Notes: generated by a model not told the origin, from the letters alone. A stretch of 64,000 nucleotides of DNA from Epiperipatus broadwayi (GCA_028023455.1 JAQFVV010012397.1:3403501-3467500), one strand, 5' to 3'; shown: positions 12,003-27,900, numbered from the stretch's first letter. Numbers and translations are program-made.

Positions 12003-15000
12003 ATACAGAATCTGATTAAAACTTAATTCATAAATTCAAGTTTATTCTGTTAATTAATCAATTCACACATACTAACATCATTTTTAATAGGTTATCAACT
12101 AATTCCTACACTCTCCTTTAATATTTGTTGATCCTAATACAATATTATAAATATAATAAACCCAGTAAACTTATTTTACTGGCTATTTGTGTCTACTACT
12201 ATTTATATACTCACATATTTAATTTTATATTATTTTATAAGTTTATTTAGTTGCACATTCTCATTAATTCTAAATTTAAAACTTTATCACTTAGATTGAA
12301 AGACTGATTAAAAATTTATATAAAAAAAAAATTATTTGACAATCTGAAATGATGAGCAATCTCTACAAGTTAAACTGATTCTTATTGTCAGACATTTAAC
12401 TCAAGAAAAAGAAGAACAATATTACATGTGAATTTTAGCTTTCAAAATTTGCTCTCTCCTTATAAAACTTAATAATACCTAACTACACTTAAATATTTTC
12501 TTAAATAGATTAAAAACTTTAATTTTTAGCACCTAAATAGATAATTATGAATTCAAATAAAAATTCTCATACAAATTGTAAATGAAAAACAATGCAAAAC
12601 ATGTTTTTAGGTATATATAAAAAAGAAGAATTCATTTGGAAAATTATGCCAAGTTCAAATAAATTCAAGAATGACTAACAATTATCTAGTATTAGTGAAG
12701 AGTCTGGTATCATGATTTGGCATTTAGCACTTTCCATTGCTATTCACTGCTATAATTTAAATATTTGTTTGTTTTATGTATATTATGAATTTTTGATTTT
12801 TTTAGTAAAGATGGATAATATAGTTAAATTTATCATAAAGTCCTGTTTCATACAAATTTTGAAAGATTTGCTTCTTTCATGATCAATTCACATAGGTAGT
12901 AGTTGACTTATAATTGGTTAACTGCTGAAACTTATTAATGAAGTTGGCTATATGTGTAGAGTGTAAACTAAAATTAGCAATTCATAAGAAAGCTTCTTGA
13001 TTCACTTAAGTTTGTATTAATTTCAAAGTAGGTTTGAATTATTTTTATAAGCACAATGAAGATGACAAAGAGTAAGATGAATTGATTTATTTTGCCAAAC
13101 TATTTATACTAAAGTTAACAAATAATCTGTTTCTGGAAGTTAATAAAAAATTTACAGAAAAGAAACAATATATATAGTAAAATATAGTTACAGATTATAT
13201 ATAACAAGATTGTAACATAAAATTTAATTTTAATTATTTAATATTAAAATTAATTAAACTAAATGCTTCCTGTTTAATTTTAGATTCACTTTAGATGTTA
13301 ATCTTTATTCTAATTTTTTTTTTTATCTGTCTATTGCTTTTATCTCAATTTAATTAAAAAGTCCTATAAACTCTTTTGTCTGATATCAAAAGGGAAAAAA
13401 ATTTTAGAATTGTTTTTTTTTTTTAAATTAAAATATATTTATGCATATATATATATCCAAAATTTGATTCTAATGTATAAGATCTCATTTTCTGAAATAT
13501 TTAGCTTGATTTACTATTTTGCTAACTTTAATTTAATTTATAATATTAAGCTAGCTCCTGTCTTCACTGACTGTATGAAATCTATATGAAATAGATATTT
13601 ATTTCAATATATTAAAAAAAAAATCTTAATTATTTTTGCTTATCTTTTAATAGAGTTTCTGGTTCTACTAAATTATTTATATAATTTCTAATTAGACTTT
13701 TGAATTAACTATTTGGCTAGCAAAATAAAAATTTTTCATTTTATTAATTTTTTTTATCATTTACAGTACATTATAGCTAGAATATGTTTATTTATAATCT
13801 TTATGGTAAGCTTAAATAACTTGTTTATTTATTTTATCAGAAAATGAGCTTTTAAAATGATTTTATGTTTATTAAAATAATAATAATTTTTTGACTCTAA
13901 TTCATACATAGGAATATCTGCTATAATGTAGCCATATCATTTATCACATTGTGCCAAATTGTTTTGATACACAATTATACCCTTGTAGGATAAGTATATT
14001 TTTTTCTTAAATTTTTTTTAAACATTATTAATTTAAGGGTATATGTTATAATAACAATTTTCTTTATTGTTTTGGTCTGATATTATAGATAGGTAATAGT
14101 GTCTTTTTGTTCTTCACTGCAGAACCATTAAACAAATGTTGACTGCCAATGGATACCAAATATTAATGTAAAAAATATTTCCATGTTTAATTTCTGATTA
14201 CTTGATCTTTTATACTAATTAATGTGAGCTATATTTTGATAATATTATTTTGTCAACTTTTTAGTATTATTGTGATTACAAATGTTATAAGATTATTGTT
14301 TTTCATTATTAATAGCCAAAAATCAAGTGTTATTGCTTGGTTGCAGTACCTGTTTTTTAATAATCTTACTTTTCTTCAGAGTGACTTAATCTTTTTGTTT
14401 TTGACTATTTTGTTTATGATATTTAACTATATTAAGTAGTTTTTAGCAGATGATGATGGTAATAATTTTTCTTAGTTGAATCATATGAATAATAAAATTA
14501 CAAAAAAAAAAAAACATGTATAAAAAAAGTTTTAAGCAACCAATCTCTTTATAGAAAGATATAAAGATGCTACAACCTAATGAAATTAATATTTTGTCTT
14601 GTAATTTATAAGATTGTTTATAATATGGAATATTAATAAAATATATTTTATCTGAGAGTAGTTCATAAAAAATGTTCATTCTTTTAAGATATTTTATATT
14701 ATAATTAAAGTATGCAATCTTTTTTTTAATGTAATAAGATATTTTAAAAGTAAATTTTGAGCAGTATGCAATTTGTGAGAAATTTAGAATAATCTATGTT
14801 ATGAATATGTGAGATGAATATGGTAAATTAAGTATAATATCTAAGTGATAGAGATTTGTTTTTTAAATATTTATAAAACTGGTTAAGTGATGAAATAGAA
14901 ATGAATGTGGAAATAAAAAGAATATCATTGTTAGAATAAGTATTATGATAGGGAGATTACCTTGTAGGCTATTTATGGAATTGAGTAAGACAGTGGTTGT

Positions 15001-15806
15001 TATTTTTTTTTTTTGAAGTTTTGTATGAAACAGTGTTATGTTATTGATATGAAGAAAAAATTATATATGTGGGTATGACTACATTATCACATTTTTGTTT
15101 CATCCAAGTAGATAACATAAAACTATAGGAAAGAAATTAAAAAAATATTTTTATGAAAATTGTCTTTGAGAAAAAGAAACAAAGAAGATTAATAAATGAG
15201 CTTAAGGAAAGAAGTAATTATTAAAATTTGGAGATTAGAATGTCTTTTGGAAATAATCTATGATAATGTTTATCCTCTCTTTATTGCCTTTTAAAATACA
15301 AATTTGAATAAAAGAATACAATTTATTATTCAGCTGGTGTTGGTCCTAAATGCACTATAATTTGCATTATTTTTTATTTATCATGATATTTTTGCCCTGT
15401 CTTAGAGTTTTCTTCAGAATTTCTTTTATTTCTGAAAAAGAAAATCTAAGAAATTTGAAAAAAATTTGCAAGATCATAACAAATTTTAAAGCATTTTGTG
15501 TTTAAATCATTTGGATGTATTTATATATACATTTACTGCTATATAGCAGTGTTTTATTTTATTAGATGTATAATTTATGGATGTATTGATTATAATGTTT
15601 TTGAGATATGAAATGTTCTATCTTTTTTGATGTTTTTTAATTGATAGCTGTCATAGAACACACTAAACCGTGTCTAATAAAAATTTATAAATCTTGAATT
15701 ATGCAGTATGAATTTTTCATTTTGAATATTTTTTTCCTCAAGTTATTGACTATATATTTTTTTTAGTTTTTGTATACATGTATGCTTATAAATGTATATC
15801 TTTTAG
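12003..15806. other. AT-rich sequence upstream of the first visible syntaxin exon
   Basis: Probably an intron, since exon a begins within a split codon. Searched for an exon encoding the start of an endosomal syntaxin N-terminal domain; none found. Short open frames near 14224-14439 and 14443-14679 consist of low-complexity Leu/Ile/Phe codons expected from AT-rich DNA. Confidence 0.5.
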
Positions 15807-15906
15807 ACATCAGTCTCAGCGTTATTGTAATCAACTTGCTAAAGACACAGATAGTTACATGAAAAATTTGCAACGCTTTCCTCCTCCTCCGCTATTATCA
15901 GAACAG
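15807..15906 (+). CDS. Syntaxin exon a: end of N-terminal domain
   Basis: Acceptor TTTTAG, donor CAG|GTATGA. The first base completes a split codon, then 33 codons follow: HQSQRYCNQLAKDTDSYMKN, then LQRFPPPPLLSEQ. In the family this segment covers the end of one helix of the N-terminal Habc-like bundle and a Pro-rich turn before the next helix. The split first codon shows that at least one earlier coding exon exists. Confidence 0.9.
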
Positions 15907-18900
15907 GTATGACAATGATCAAATGAAACAATTTAATTTGCTTTTTTTATTTTCTAATTTTTGTTTTTTTCTTTTTAAATAGCGTCAACGTAATCTACAA
16001 AAGGAACGTTTAATGAATGAATTTTCATTAGCTCTTAATAATTTCCAAGCTATTCAGCGTCGTGCTGCAGAGAAAGAAAAAGCCAGTATTGCAAGAGCAC
16101 GTGCCCATTCAGGATTGGGTGGTGTTAGTATTCCTGATTTAAATAAAGTAGGAGGCACTCACTTTTATCTATTTTATAAAGTTTAATCCAAATTTAATGA
16201 TATTTGTAATTGATATAATTAATTGATTATATCTTTGTATTATTTTTATTCTTTTTATACTGAATTGATATGTTATAAAGAACATTTTTCAGTTTTGAAA
16301 TAATTTTATTTTATGAATTTACTTGCAGAAATATATATATATTTTCTTAAAAAACGAGTAATATTACACTTAGAATATAGATTATTTTAGTACTGCACTA
16401 TAGTGATGCATAACAAATAATTTTTTTATTATCTTATTTATTGTTAGTGGGTCAAAAAATAATTTTTTTTTGATATTTAAAAAAAAAAATATATAGATAA
16501 GCATTGTTTTAAACATTAATTTTTATTAAATTATGCAAAATTTAATTTAAAAAGCATTAAATAATTTCAAAAATAGTTTTTTACTATGATGAGTTTCAAA
16601 ATAAGATTTCAAATAGAATCCCACATTACAGTTTTCATGCCAAATTCTTATATCTTTTTTTTTTAAAGGCTTTCCATTTTCATTTCTTTTGGAATAGAAG
16701 ATAATTCATTGCCATTTAGGCTCCTTTTTGATAAAGTTAGAAATTGGATGGCTCATAAAATACCTCTTGTAAATTTAAGAGATGGAAAAGTAATGTGAGC
16801 TCTCTTTTTTGAGAATTTGAAACTATGATCTCGGCATTCTTCAGTATGATTGTTCAATAAAATATAGCTATGTTTCAAAAAATTGTTTTTTGGAAGTTAC
16901 TTTATTATTTAGAATATATGAATTTTCTGTATGTTGTCAATAAAATAATTAAATATTTTTTACATTTTTTTTTCATTACTTCCTTCAATGCTCAACTCTA
17001 TCAGTAATGTTGTTATAATCATGTGCTAGAGTACATTTCACTATATTTTTCACTTTTTGTCTTTACAACATTTATGCGCTGGCTTTATTGCTTATAAGAC
17101 TGACTGATTTTTTATTTTGCCATTTCAATGTTATAACTTTTATATGCTGAAAATTCTGATTTTATTTGTTTTTAGCTTATCTTTTCTAAACTCCTTTGCA
17201 AAATCATTATCTTTAGTGTTAACTTACATATTAAAAATATGGATCTTCTCATTTAGAAGTAAATCTGCAAGATCTAACAATAACCATTATGTTATAGTAA
17301 TTTTTATCCAAAAATTTGTCTTTCATTCATGTTAATTTAACTATTTTTTTTTCAGCAAAGTAAAAAAGAAATCAAATTAAAATGAGCTTTCTTTTTTTAG
17401 CATTAAAAATTTTCAATCCAGATGAGCTTTGTAGAAAACCAAGCTTTTATCTAAATTAAAAGTCTGATCAAGAATAAATAAATTATAAAATCTTTCTCAC
17501 AAATGCTTCATTATTTCATAGAATCTACTGAGTTTTAAATCTGAATATTCATCTTTGTTAAACATATTATTAGAAAATTGAAGAAATTTCAGAAGCAAAA
17601 TTAATTTATTATTTGTTATCAGTTCATAAAATATATGCATGTGAAGAAATTTGTTTTTGATTAAGACTATCCCTGATCTGGCATTTTGATATTTTGCAAC
17701 ATTGTTATCTCAAAAAAAACAAAAAAAACAATTTCATTTCTTTCTCAAAGATTAGTGATTATTTTTGATGTTAGTCTTTTTTATTTACATTTTTTTTATA
17801 CATTATCAATATATCAATATACTTGTCTATTACTTGAAAAATGATTTCAAGTAATATTTTATTAAAGAAAAGTTTAAAATATTTTACTGTTTTGATAAAA
17901 TTATGATATAAATCAGTAAATATACTGACTTTCTTAACTTATACTAATTAGACACTGGTGAACTCTTTCTTCTACTTCAGAAGTCATGAGCATTAAATCG
18001 AATTACTGATTTCTAAGTGGCTTGAGTTTAAAACCTTAGGGTATTTGAATTTTTAATCTGATAACTCTGATTAACAGGATATGAGAAAAAGGTTGTTACT
18101 TTATGGTATAAATCCAATTCCTTAGCAGAAGGCCATTTATCTAGCAAACAATCATGAGAATCACATTGTCTCATAAAAATTATTACTTGGTTTCTGTTTA
18201 AATCTTTTTTGTATTATTGTAAATTTTTTTTTCTCATCTTCTATGAGTATATGCATTTTTTAGAATCTTTTCAAATTTCTGAATTATAAAGTTTCCAAAC
18301 TTACCTATTTTGTGCTATTATGCTTTTACCCATCATTTTATTGATAGAATCATTTCATATGTTTTTTTATTTTTTATCTTTCAATCACATCATTTTGCCA
18401 TGCTAATGTTCTATTTAACTTTTGTACTTTGTAAATTTGTCCTGATTATTTTTCTTGTTTATTATTCTGATTTATGAATATTTTAACTTGCATGAATTTA
18501 TTAATATTGCAGATGCATCATGCAATTGCTTAATAATGTAATATTATGATTAGTTCTTTTCAATTGCTATTATTCATTTTCAATTTTAGTTGATAATATG
18601 GAAGGGATTTGTTTTGATTGCCACTAACAGAAGCCTTATATCTCATTTTAATTTTTTTTAAAAATATATGGAAGTTATAAAAACTCTTTTCTTTTTTAAT
18701 TTTATTGGTCAGGATGTTTTGTTTTGATTTCTAATACATCATTCTATTAATTTTTTTTTATATAATGATTTTCAAATAAATCTTTAATCTGGATAATTGT
18801 TTAAGATTTTTATTTTTTATGGATTTAATTGATAGTTAAACTAAAAATATATATATTTTTTGAAATTTTATAAAATCATCCATTTTTCAGTAAATATAAA

Positions 18901-21900
18901 ACAAACTAAATGACTTTAATTAAAATAGTTACCATCATCATTTTCAAATATCAATTCATTTCAGGATGAAAGTTTTTAAGTTTAACCAACAGCACTCTAG
19001 CAAACTCTCTTATTTCATCTATTTTATATATGTTTTTTTTTTTTCCTAAATCTTTTACAATTTCTTGTAATTCAATTTAAGAATTCGTCTATTGTCATCT
19101 CTTCTAGCAGATATCCATCCGAATTGCATTTCACCTTTAAATTCTTTCATTGTTGTCAGCTATCTGTTATCTCACCAGTGTATTTTGCTTTTGATTCTTT
19201 TTTGTTATTAATGTGTCTCTCAAACTTAATTGTCTTCTTTGAAGTCTCTGTATTGCTTTCTTGCTAAGTGTTCAAGTCTCAGATCTGCATTAAATCACTT
19301 CCATTTCAAGCATGTAGGCATATTTTTACTTTTAATATAAAGTCATTTTTATCAAAAACAACTATTCAAGTTTAATTCTGTATTTAATTTTATCTCCATT
19401 ATGTTTCCCTATGTATTAATAATTTGATCAAAGTATTTTATTTATAGTTGTTAAATTTTTCTTATTCATTACTATTAATCTTTATTTTCTTTTCATGTGA
19501 AAATTTTTTGAATATTACTTTAGATTTTTTATTATTTATCTTTAGTTCTATTTTCTTACTTTTATCTGATAATTCTAGTAATATTTCTTGAATCTCTGAA
19601 ACTTTTTTTGCAAAAACAACCATATTATATAGATGACTTACATAATTTCCATTTATTTTGATTCCCATAGCTTCTAATTGGATCCATAAAATACTTATTA
19701 TGAAAGTTGTTAATATATATCTTCATCCACATTAATCTTTTTAGTATGACCATTTAATCTAACTAGTCTGTTAAATCATAATTTAATATTATCTTGGATT
19801 CATGTTGTTTTAAAGCATTGATCATTGCAGAAATGCTTTTAGACTTAAATGCCTTTTTATAATTTTTAACTCCAAAGTATCATGACAATTCATATTGATT
19901 GACCTTTTCTATAATTTCTCTTAATTTTTGGATGTGAATTATTATGCCAAAACCATTTTTGATCCGTAAGTCCAAAATCTTTGAAGATGAATTGTAATGA
20001 TTTTAGTAAAGATATTATATGGAGTTGATAGAAGACTGATAGATCTATAACTTTTAATAATACTTTTTATTAGTCACTCATTAGTTTAGAGATTTTCCAA
20101 TAATGAATAATATTTAATATTTTTGTAGTGTAATTTTCATTACATCATTCTCACACAAAGTACATCCTTCCACAAGGTGTTAAAAGTGGATAGAAAACAT
20201 TCCCTACTTTGTGTAAGAGTGGTGTATTGAAAATTACACTACAGAAATATTATTCATAGCTTTTAATACTTTTTTTTTTCAGTTTTTTTTAGATATTAAC
20301 ATTACTATGTATTGTTCCAATCATTTGGTGCATCTTTACCATTTAGACAATTGATATATATCTTTTTTGAACAAGTTTTTTATTTCTTCATCTGATTTTA
20401 ATGTTTCAATAATAATCTTAGAGTTTTTCTATTTTTCACAGACTTAATTGCACGCCTCATTTCTTTATCCAAATTATTTAGCAATTTAAATATTGTAATT
20501 GTTGGGGATACTTATTTTAATTATTCTTTTTATTATTATAATCATCTTTTATTAATAATATTATTTTTTTCTTATTGCTGAAACTATTTTCTTTTACCAT
20601 CAAGATGTAGAATTATAGTTTAAAAACTTTTATTCTCTTCTATAGCTTTTCTTGCCAATTCATAGTTAAATTTTATTATATCATCATTGATTTTTTTTCA
20701 TATAATTTTAGATATTAAATTCTAAATAGATAATTTTTTAGTATTTCAATATTTTTTCTTTTCTTTGTGTATTAGACTACCAACAAACTCCATCAATTTC
20801 TTAGATGTTTTAAACATATTTCTAAAACTAAAGTTAAGTTTGAATGATTTTGATAGTAAACATTTACTAATTAACATATAATGTATATAAAAAAACGATT
20901 TATTGTTCAAGAATTCAAGTCTCACTCGAAAATTTATTGAAGAATTGTTGTTTTTTTGTATTGGCTGTTTGCATGGCTGATTTTACTAGAACATTAGCTA
21001 TTTTTTATTGATTTATTTGAAATCTGAGTTGTCATTAAAGTCTCTCAATATTTAAAACCTTTTGCAAGTTTAATCTTTAATTTATTCAAATATTTTTAAA
21101 GCTTAGAGATAGTTTTGCCTCTAATTTTATATTAATATGCATTTATATGCCTCAATAATTGATGATCACTTCTATTAGTCAAAGTATTTTAAACATTTCA
21201 TCATTGGATTTTTTTTTAAAAAAAGAATTTAATAATATACTTATTTGTTTTCCATACAAAACCCCCAAATCTATTTTCTCTCTCATTTCTGTTTTCATAT
21301 GCAAATTTACTTAAAGCACTTTCATCTTTTAACATTTAAATCTTCCATAGTAAATTAAAAATATTATTTGGTCAGATTCAAAGCATTTTGTACATCTAAA
21401 TAAAATCCTTTATTTCTTTATCAGAATGAAAAACAAAATCCAACAATAAAGTTCTTTAATTATGCAATCTTCTTTTGCTTGAAAGTGTTTTATAGTTACA
21501 AGTAGTTAAGTAAAAGATTATCTTCGAATGGCAGTTTTGGTCTGCAATAAATCCTCTGTCTTTAGTTCTAATTGCTGTCTTGGATAGTGACATCGTTATA
21601 TGTTTCTGAGAATGAGAGTCATAATTCACAATTTAATTTTGTCTTTCATGATTATAAATATAAAAGATGATCATTTATGCATATATTCTCACATTCATTC
21701 TGCTTTCAAGAAAACTCAAACTGATGATTCAATTAAGAGCTATCAGGCAACTGAAAAGAAAAACTACAAAATTTTTTGATCTTAAATTTAAATTTTCACA
21801 TGATAATAATAAGCTGCAACTATAAAAAGCATATAAAATGAACATTAGAAATTTATTTGCTTGGTTCATTTAATTTTTATTGAAAACAATTAATAAAAGG

Positions 21901-24900
21901 CTGATCTTCTAAAAACAATGATACGAAGCAGAGAGAAGGGGAGGAGTAGGAAGAGGGGAGAGTACAAACTGGCTTAAAATTTAGGCTACTTAGAAGGAAA
22001 TAAATATTTGTTAATTTTAAATATCAACTAATTCTGAAAATAGATATATTTGTCCATAACAAGATTCCTGAGTTGTTTTGGACATTTTTTATGATAACTA
22101 ATAATAATTTTAATTAAGTTTAAGATTTTTAAAAATAACTAGTTTATAGACCTACTGCCAAAACAACTATTCAGCCATTAATTGATTAGAAAATGAGGAA
22201 GGATAGTTTTCCAATATGGTGCTAAAGAGCCATTTGCTATTTTGTAGAGTATTTTATATGGCATAGTGGTTAATGTACGTTTTCTTGTCAACCAATGGTC
22301 TGGGATGCAAATCTTCACTGATAAAACTTGAAATTTTGTCATTTTTCAAACAACCTTAACAATCTAGCTAGATAGCCATCCATCTTTGGTAAACAAACGG
22401 ATATTTAGATATTCTCAGAGAAGAAAGGAAAATTGCTCAAATTTCTAAAGATTTGACAGTTAGCAAACTTGATGAGTAATGTTTTTTTATTTTTATTATT
22501 TTTGAATGGGAAGAAGCCTTTACTTTAAAAGGATTAGAGTTGTTTTATTATATATATATTTGTGTATAGACATAAATTGATTATATTTGTAAATTATAAA
22601 ACTTCTCTTCTTATTTATCAATTATTTATAATATTTATTTAAGAAAAAAAAATTAAATAATCTTTATTAAATATTTTTCTTGGGGTTTTTCTTAAGGTGA
22701 GTGCCTTTATCATGTTTTCTATTTTCTTATATAATTTCTTTAATTACTCCAAATTAACATTGCATGAATACCTAAAAATATTTTTGTGCATGAATTTATG
22801 TTTATTTATTTTTCTATTTTAGTAATTTTATTTAAACTTTAAACTTGTTAAGCAGTTTTATATTATTATTTATACTTAGGCATGTAGTATATAGATCAAT
22901 AAATAGATACATATATATGTATAATACAAATTTTTTTTTTTTAGTTTAGTAGCATTTAATTTTTTTTATCTGTTTATAGACACAACTTGTTGATGATGAT
23001 ATGAAGAGTGATGAAGTTCTTTTGCATGGGTAAGATTTCTATATTAAATATAAATTCACTATAAGTACATATATGCATGTAATCCCCAAATCTTTATATC
23101 TATCTATATTTTCTATTTTTGTGTATATATATATTCCTAAAATTTGGATTCAAATTCAATTTGGGTAAACTTGAAAACTTTTTCATCAGATTTAGATTTT
23201 TTTTCAGATAATCATTCAATAATCAACTTTGCTAAGCATGCAATATTGGCATTTAATGGGTGTTTAGATATTTTTAGTTAGGATAACTCAGCATTTGGAA
23301 AACTTGGTGAGGCTATTGAAGAGGCCTTTGCTTTGTAATGGGCTACTTAAAAATTGTTTTTTCAATTACTTATATGCACACTCATATATTAATTGGGATA
23401 GAAATTAGTTCACTAGGTGAAAATGACATGATGACTTGTGAATCAACAAGGGTATATCAGTAAATATGATAGGAAACAGTTAAGGTTGACAATGTGCAAA
23501 CATAGTTTTATATTATTAAAAATTATCTTTAGGCATGATTTTTAGGTTTTAAAATAAAAATACGAAGAGGAAAATTTATAATGTTCCAGAAGATATTATA
23601 GAACTCTAAAAGTATTTTATTACTTTATCTTCCTTTTTTTCATTTAAATATAATAATAAAATTTTCTTTCTATGAGTATGTTATAGTGCTGGTAGTGAAC
23701 TGTATAATTATATAAAATCAAAATGAAGGAAGCTAATGTTATATATATATTGTAATGGTACAAATTCCCTAAGGAAGAAACAAGGTGGTCGCATCTCACT
23801 ATAATCAGATTTGGGGTCTTCATATAGAATGCTATGGATAAAATGATTTAAATTTAATCTAAAATTGAATTCATTTCAAACAGAATAATTTAATATCAAA
23901 TACAATATTAAATATAGACACAATTTAAACTAAATCATTTAATCTTCACCTTTATTAATCATTACGTTATGCTCAGAATTCAAACTCAGGATAGGTTTTA
24001 CAATTAACTCTATTCAGAGGTTTCCATCAATTCTAGAGCAATAACAATACTCAATATAATCTCAATATATTTTTAAAATTTCTTTCAATCAAATTTTTAG
24101 GATATAAAAATAAGTATAATATATATGTGTGGATATATGTATTTAACTTTATTTTGTTTTGTAAAATGAATAAATAAATTAAATAAATTAGAAACTTCTT
24201 TAAATTTAAAATAAACTTTAACAATATTTATTAACGAATAACAAGTCAAATTTATTTAATATAACAAAAAAAATTATCATAAGTGTTTTACTTACATCTC
24301 TACTATTTTATAATATTAAATAATTAATACCTTCCCATATTCCCATAGTAGATATGTATCTCATAACACAAACAGATTCTAATAATTTATAATATAATAA
24401 ACAAATATTGGTAGTGTTCTGTTCTATCGTGTCAGCCGCTTGATGGCGTTAATGCTAAGCAAAAACACATAGATATAACATTCCTGGGGCAGCGATTCTA
24501 TAGAAGTATTGACTTTATTTTTGGAGTAGGAAATAAAAGTAAATTATATTACAATTTTCATAAAATTAAAAAATTCAAACAAAATATAAAAATGTAAGCC
24601 GACTTTTTAGGACAGTAATTAATCAGAGACTGGCTTTTTGTATGTATGTTGACAAAAAATTACGTTACTTTCTAAGAAAATAATAGTATATTAGACACTT
24701 TTTTGGACAGGAATTAATCAGAGACTGGCTTTTTTGGTTGTGTGTGTATGGATATAAAAAGTTACATTACATTTTTAATAACAAATAATAGTAAATATAG
24801 CGAAGACTTTTTTGGACAGTAATTAATCAGAGATGGGCTTCTTTGGGTGTGTGTGTGTGTGGATAGGAAAAGTTATGATACTTTTTGTAATAAAAAATAA

Positions 24901-27900
24901 AAGTACATTTTACCCTTTTTTGGACAGTAATTAATCAGACACTGCATTTTGGGGGGAAAAAGTAAATTAGATTGCAATTTACCCACTAAAGTTAATAATT
25001 ATAACAAACTATTAAAATGAAAGCCGACTCCAGTGTCTGGTAATTGCCAATTTTCAGAGTTCGAAGCAGCCATAATTGCCATTAGATAATATAATTGATG
25101 TCACTAAAATATATAGGTGCTTACTTGGTGTTTTATGTACGTATATAAGCAAGTTAGCTTGTTTGAAACTTTCATCAATTAATCTGCCAGACAATCCAAT
25201 TTGTAAAAAGATTGATAGATAGCTAGAAATTGGTCTTAGAATTTACTTAAGTGATATCTATTTGTTAATCATGCCTATAATAGATAACTGAATTAGATTG
25301 TTAGATTTAATTATTGCTTTTAATGTTGATTATTTGTATTACCAACATCACATGACTTTTTCATATGCTTTGCTTCCAAAAACAGATTTTTCTCAAGCTT
25401 ACAGTAGATAGCTCTAGAGTAAAGTGAACAGATCTACTTTGGAATTATTTGTATTGTTGATGTTAATAATGATCATTGTGTATTAGCTTAAGTGTTTGAA
25501 GATTACACATTAATAGTAATGAAGCAATTCATTCTCAATCATAATACAGGTGGAATATATTTGGAATGATTGATGTTTGAAATTTTGAGTTTATTAATAA
25601 TTTGCTCTTTTCTGATTCCAAATATTGTTTCATTTCTAATTTTCTTTGCAAGCTTAGTTGAGATTTAATTAAAAAGTATATTTGTATATTAACAATAATT
25701 TAACTGTATGCTTCAATTTTATAAATATGTCATAAAACATCACTAATTGATAGTATTCATTTTAATTTTGAACTTTTTGATTTTATTGAGAACTACAAAT
25801 ATATTTTGTACTGCTTATAAGAAAATAACGAGCTTTATAATTTGTAATTGGAGCATAATTCTCCTTAATTTGCTTTAAAACATACAAACATAGAAAGTAA
25901 TATAATTGGATCAAAGAAATTATATTTTAATTCACATTATTGTATTTTTATGTAAAATGGTTTTCTTTACAACTCATACAATGATTTCTATTGATAATAT
26001 TATTGCTCATTCATACAAAATGTTACCTTTGCTTATAAAAAGAGCTATTGAGGAGTACTGGCTATTTTATTATATTACTAGTCTCTTGACATGAGACATG
26101 AGTGAGTTTTACTGAAAATTTTTTCTGATAGTCTTAAGAATTTTTGAACGAGTTTCAGAATTTTTCTGACAGCTAGATCATAGTAAATACTATTGCTTGA
26201 TAAGGCTATCATAGTTCATTTCAGGATCATGTAAAATGCACATAGCTTCAAAATTGTAAACTTGCTAGAGAATTATTTAAAAGCAGCTGGCTACTATAGA
26301 CAGACTTGAAAATAAATTAAAATATTTTCCACATAATTATATATTTTAAAATAATTTTCTAAAATATAACATAATTTAAATTTATTACACATATTAATAG
26401 AATATATTTTTATAAAGATTTTATCTTTTTTTTTTTTTTCTATAGTAATAATCAACGAATAGTTATACAAATGGAAGAAGATGTAGATGTTAATACATTA
26501 CGAGAAAGAGAACAAGCTATTACCAAATTAGAAGTATGCTAATATTTTTTAAAATTGTGTTTTATATTTATGGATTATTATTTTTTATGAACATTATTGA
26601 GAAATATTATTTTTATTTGTGGAATAGTTTATAACTTTTTCAATAAAAGTTTTTTTTTTTTTCATACATATTTTCTTATCACTATAATGGTCAAATATCC
26701 AATATAATTTATTTGCCCATAATGTTGTCACAGATACATAAATAAATAAATAATCAAACAAGATTGAAATAAACAACTATTAATAACTATATTTAAATAT
26801 TTATCAAACCGGCTTCCATCTCCATTGAGACCTTCTTAAGATATTATACAATACAATTCATAAGTGATGTGATGTGATGCACTGTGACTTCTCCTTATAC
26901 GGAGTCAGGAATCTCTCAGCAACTATGACCAGAGAAACCTGTTAGCCACTTTACATTCTCTTTCCATTTTCCACCCTAAGTTTTCCCATAATCTGCTCCA
27001 TCCCATTTCCACAACATAATCTTTGTCAACTCCATGACCTTCATATCTAAATCCCCCTTAGCTTTTCCCAAACCTAGCATAAAAACCAATAACTCACTTT
27101 CTGTATAATCACTTTGTTCATATTTAATCTTCCATAACTTCATTATTTGTACCCTTTCTGCTTCTAAGCATTTACATTGAAGTAACAGATACCTAATATT
27201 TTCTATGCCTTCTTTACACAACTTGCAGACTAAATCACTCACATTTTTCCATTTACGTGTATATTCCCTTGTTGCTAAAGATCCCGGTCGAGCCTTAAAC
27301 CATAAGCTACTTTCCTTTCTATTATCATAAATTAACTCACACCCAATGTTCCATTTACTTCTATATATATTTAAATTCTGTTTAGTCTCCATACTAGTTC
27401 TCCAACTCCCTATTCTTTATTAATGCATCTATTCTTATATCCCACTCCTTACCACTATAACACTCCACAATTCTCCTAACACAACCATCCTACCTTTTGT
27501 ACAAGTATACTGACATAAATTCTTTATCCAAATCTTCTGCATACCGCATTACCTTTCTCACCCATTTTGTTGCCTGCCCTTTATTTGTAATCCAATTAAA
27601 TACTATTTTGGCTATTCTTTTATTATCCATAAACTGCAATCTACCAAACATTTTCAATTTGCTTTTTGCATCCCTCATATAAAAACTTGACCATCCCATT
27701 TATCCTTGAATTGCCTCCTTTGCTGTCCACACCTCTGCATCTAATGCATGTCTTCCTACTTCCCTTTGTACTTTTTCTAAGTAATCTAATACCCCTTTAC
27801 TAACACATAACGCATCATTGCTGTATGTTAACCCTGCTACTGCCACTCCCATACAATTCTAGCTACATCATATTTATTATATGAAAACACTGTTAATTTC

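Larger units (their letters stand above)
16148..22979 (+). other. Syntaxin intron, 6.8 kb
   Basis: GTAGGA donor to TTTATAG acceptor. It contains a decayed antisense RTE-type LINE (about 19080-21500), a small inverted-repeat element (20095-20275) and a tRNA-like SINE head near 22255. The remaining parts, 16150-19050 and 21500-22230, show only AT-rich DNA. Confidence 0.8.

Noticed and set aside
1-15806. Search for the first syntaxin exon(s) with the start Met and first N-terminal helices
   Set aside because: No stretch with the expected endosomal-syntaxin residues and a fitting donor phase was found; exons probably lie upstream of the window.
24409-25075. Considered as a Helitron because of the fixed head and internal tandem repeats
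   Set aside because: The related element at 50284-51609 has clear inverted termini, and no CTRR end with hairpin was seen.
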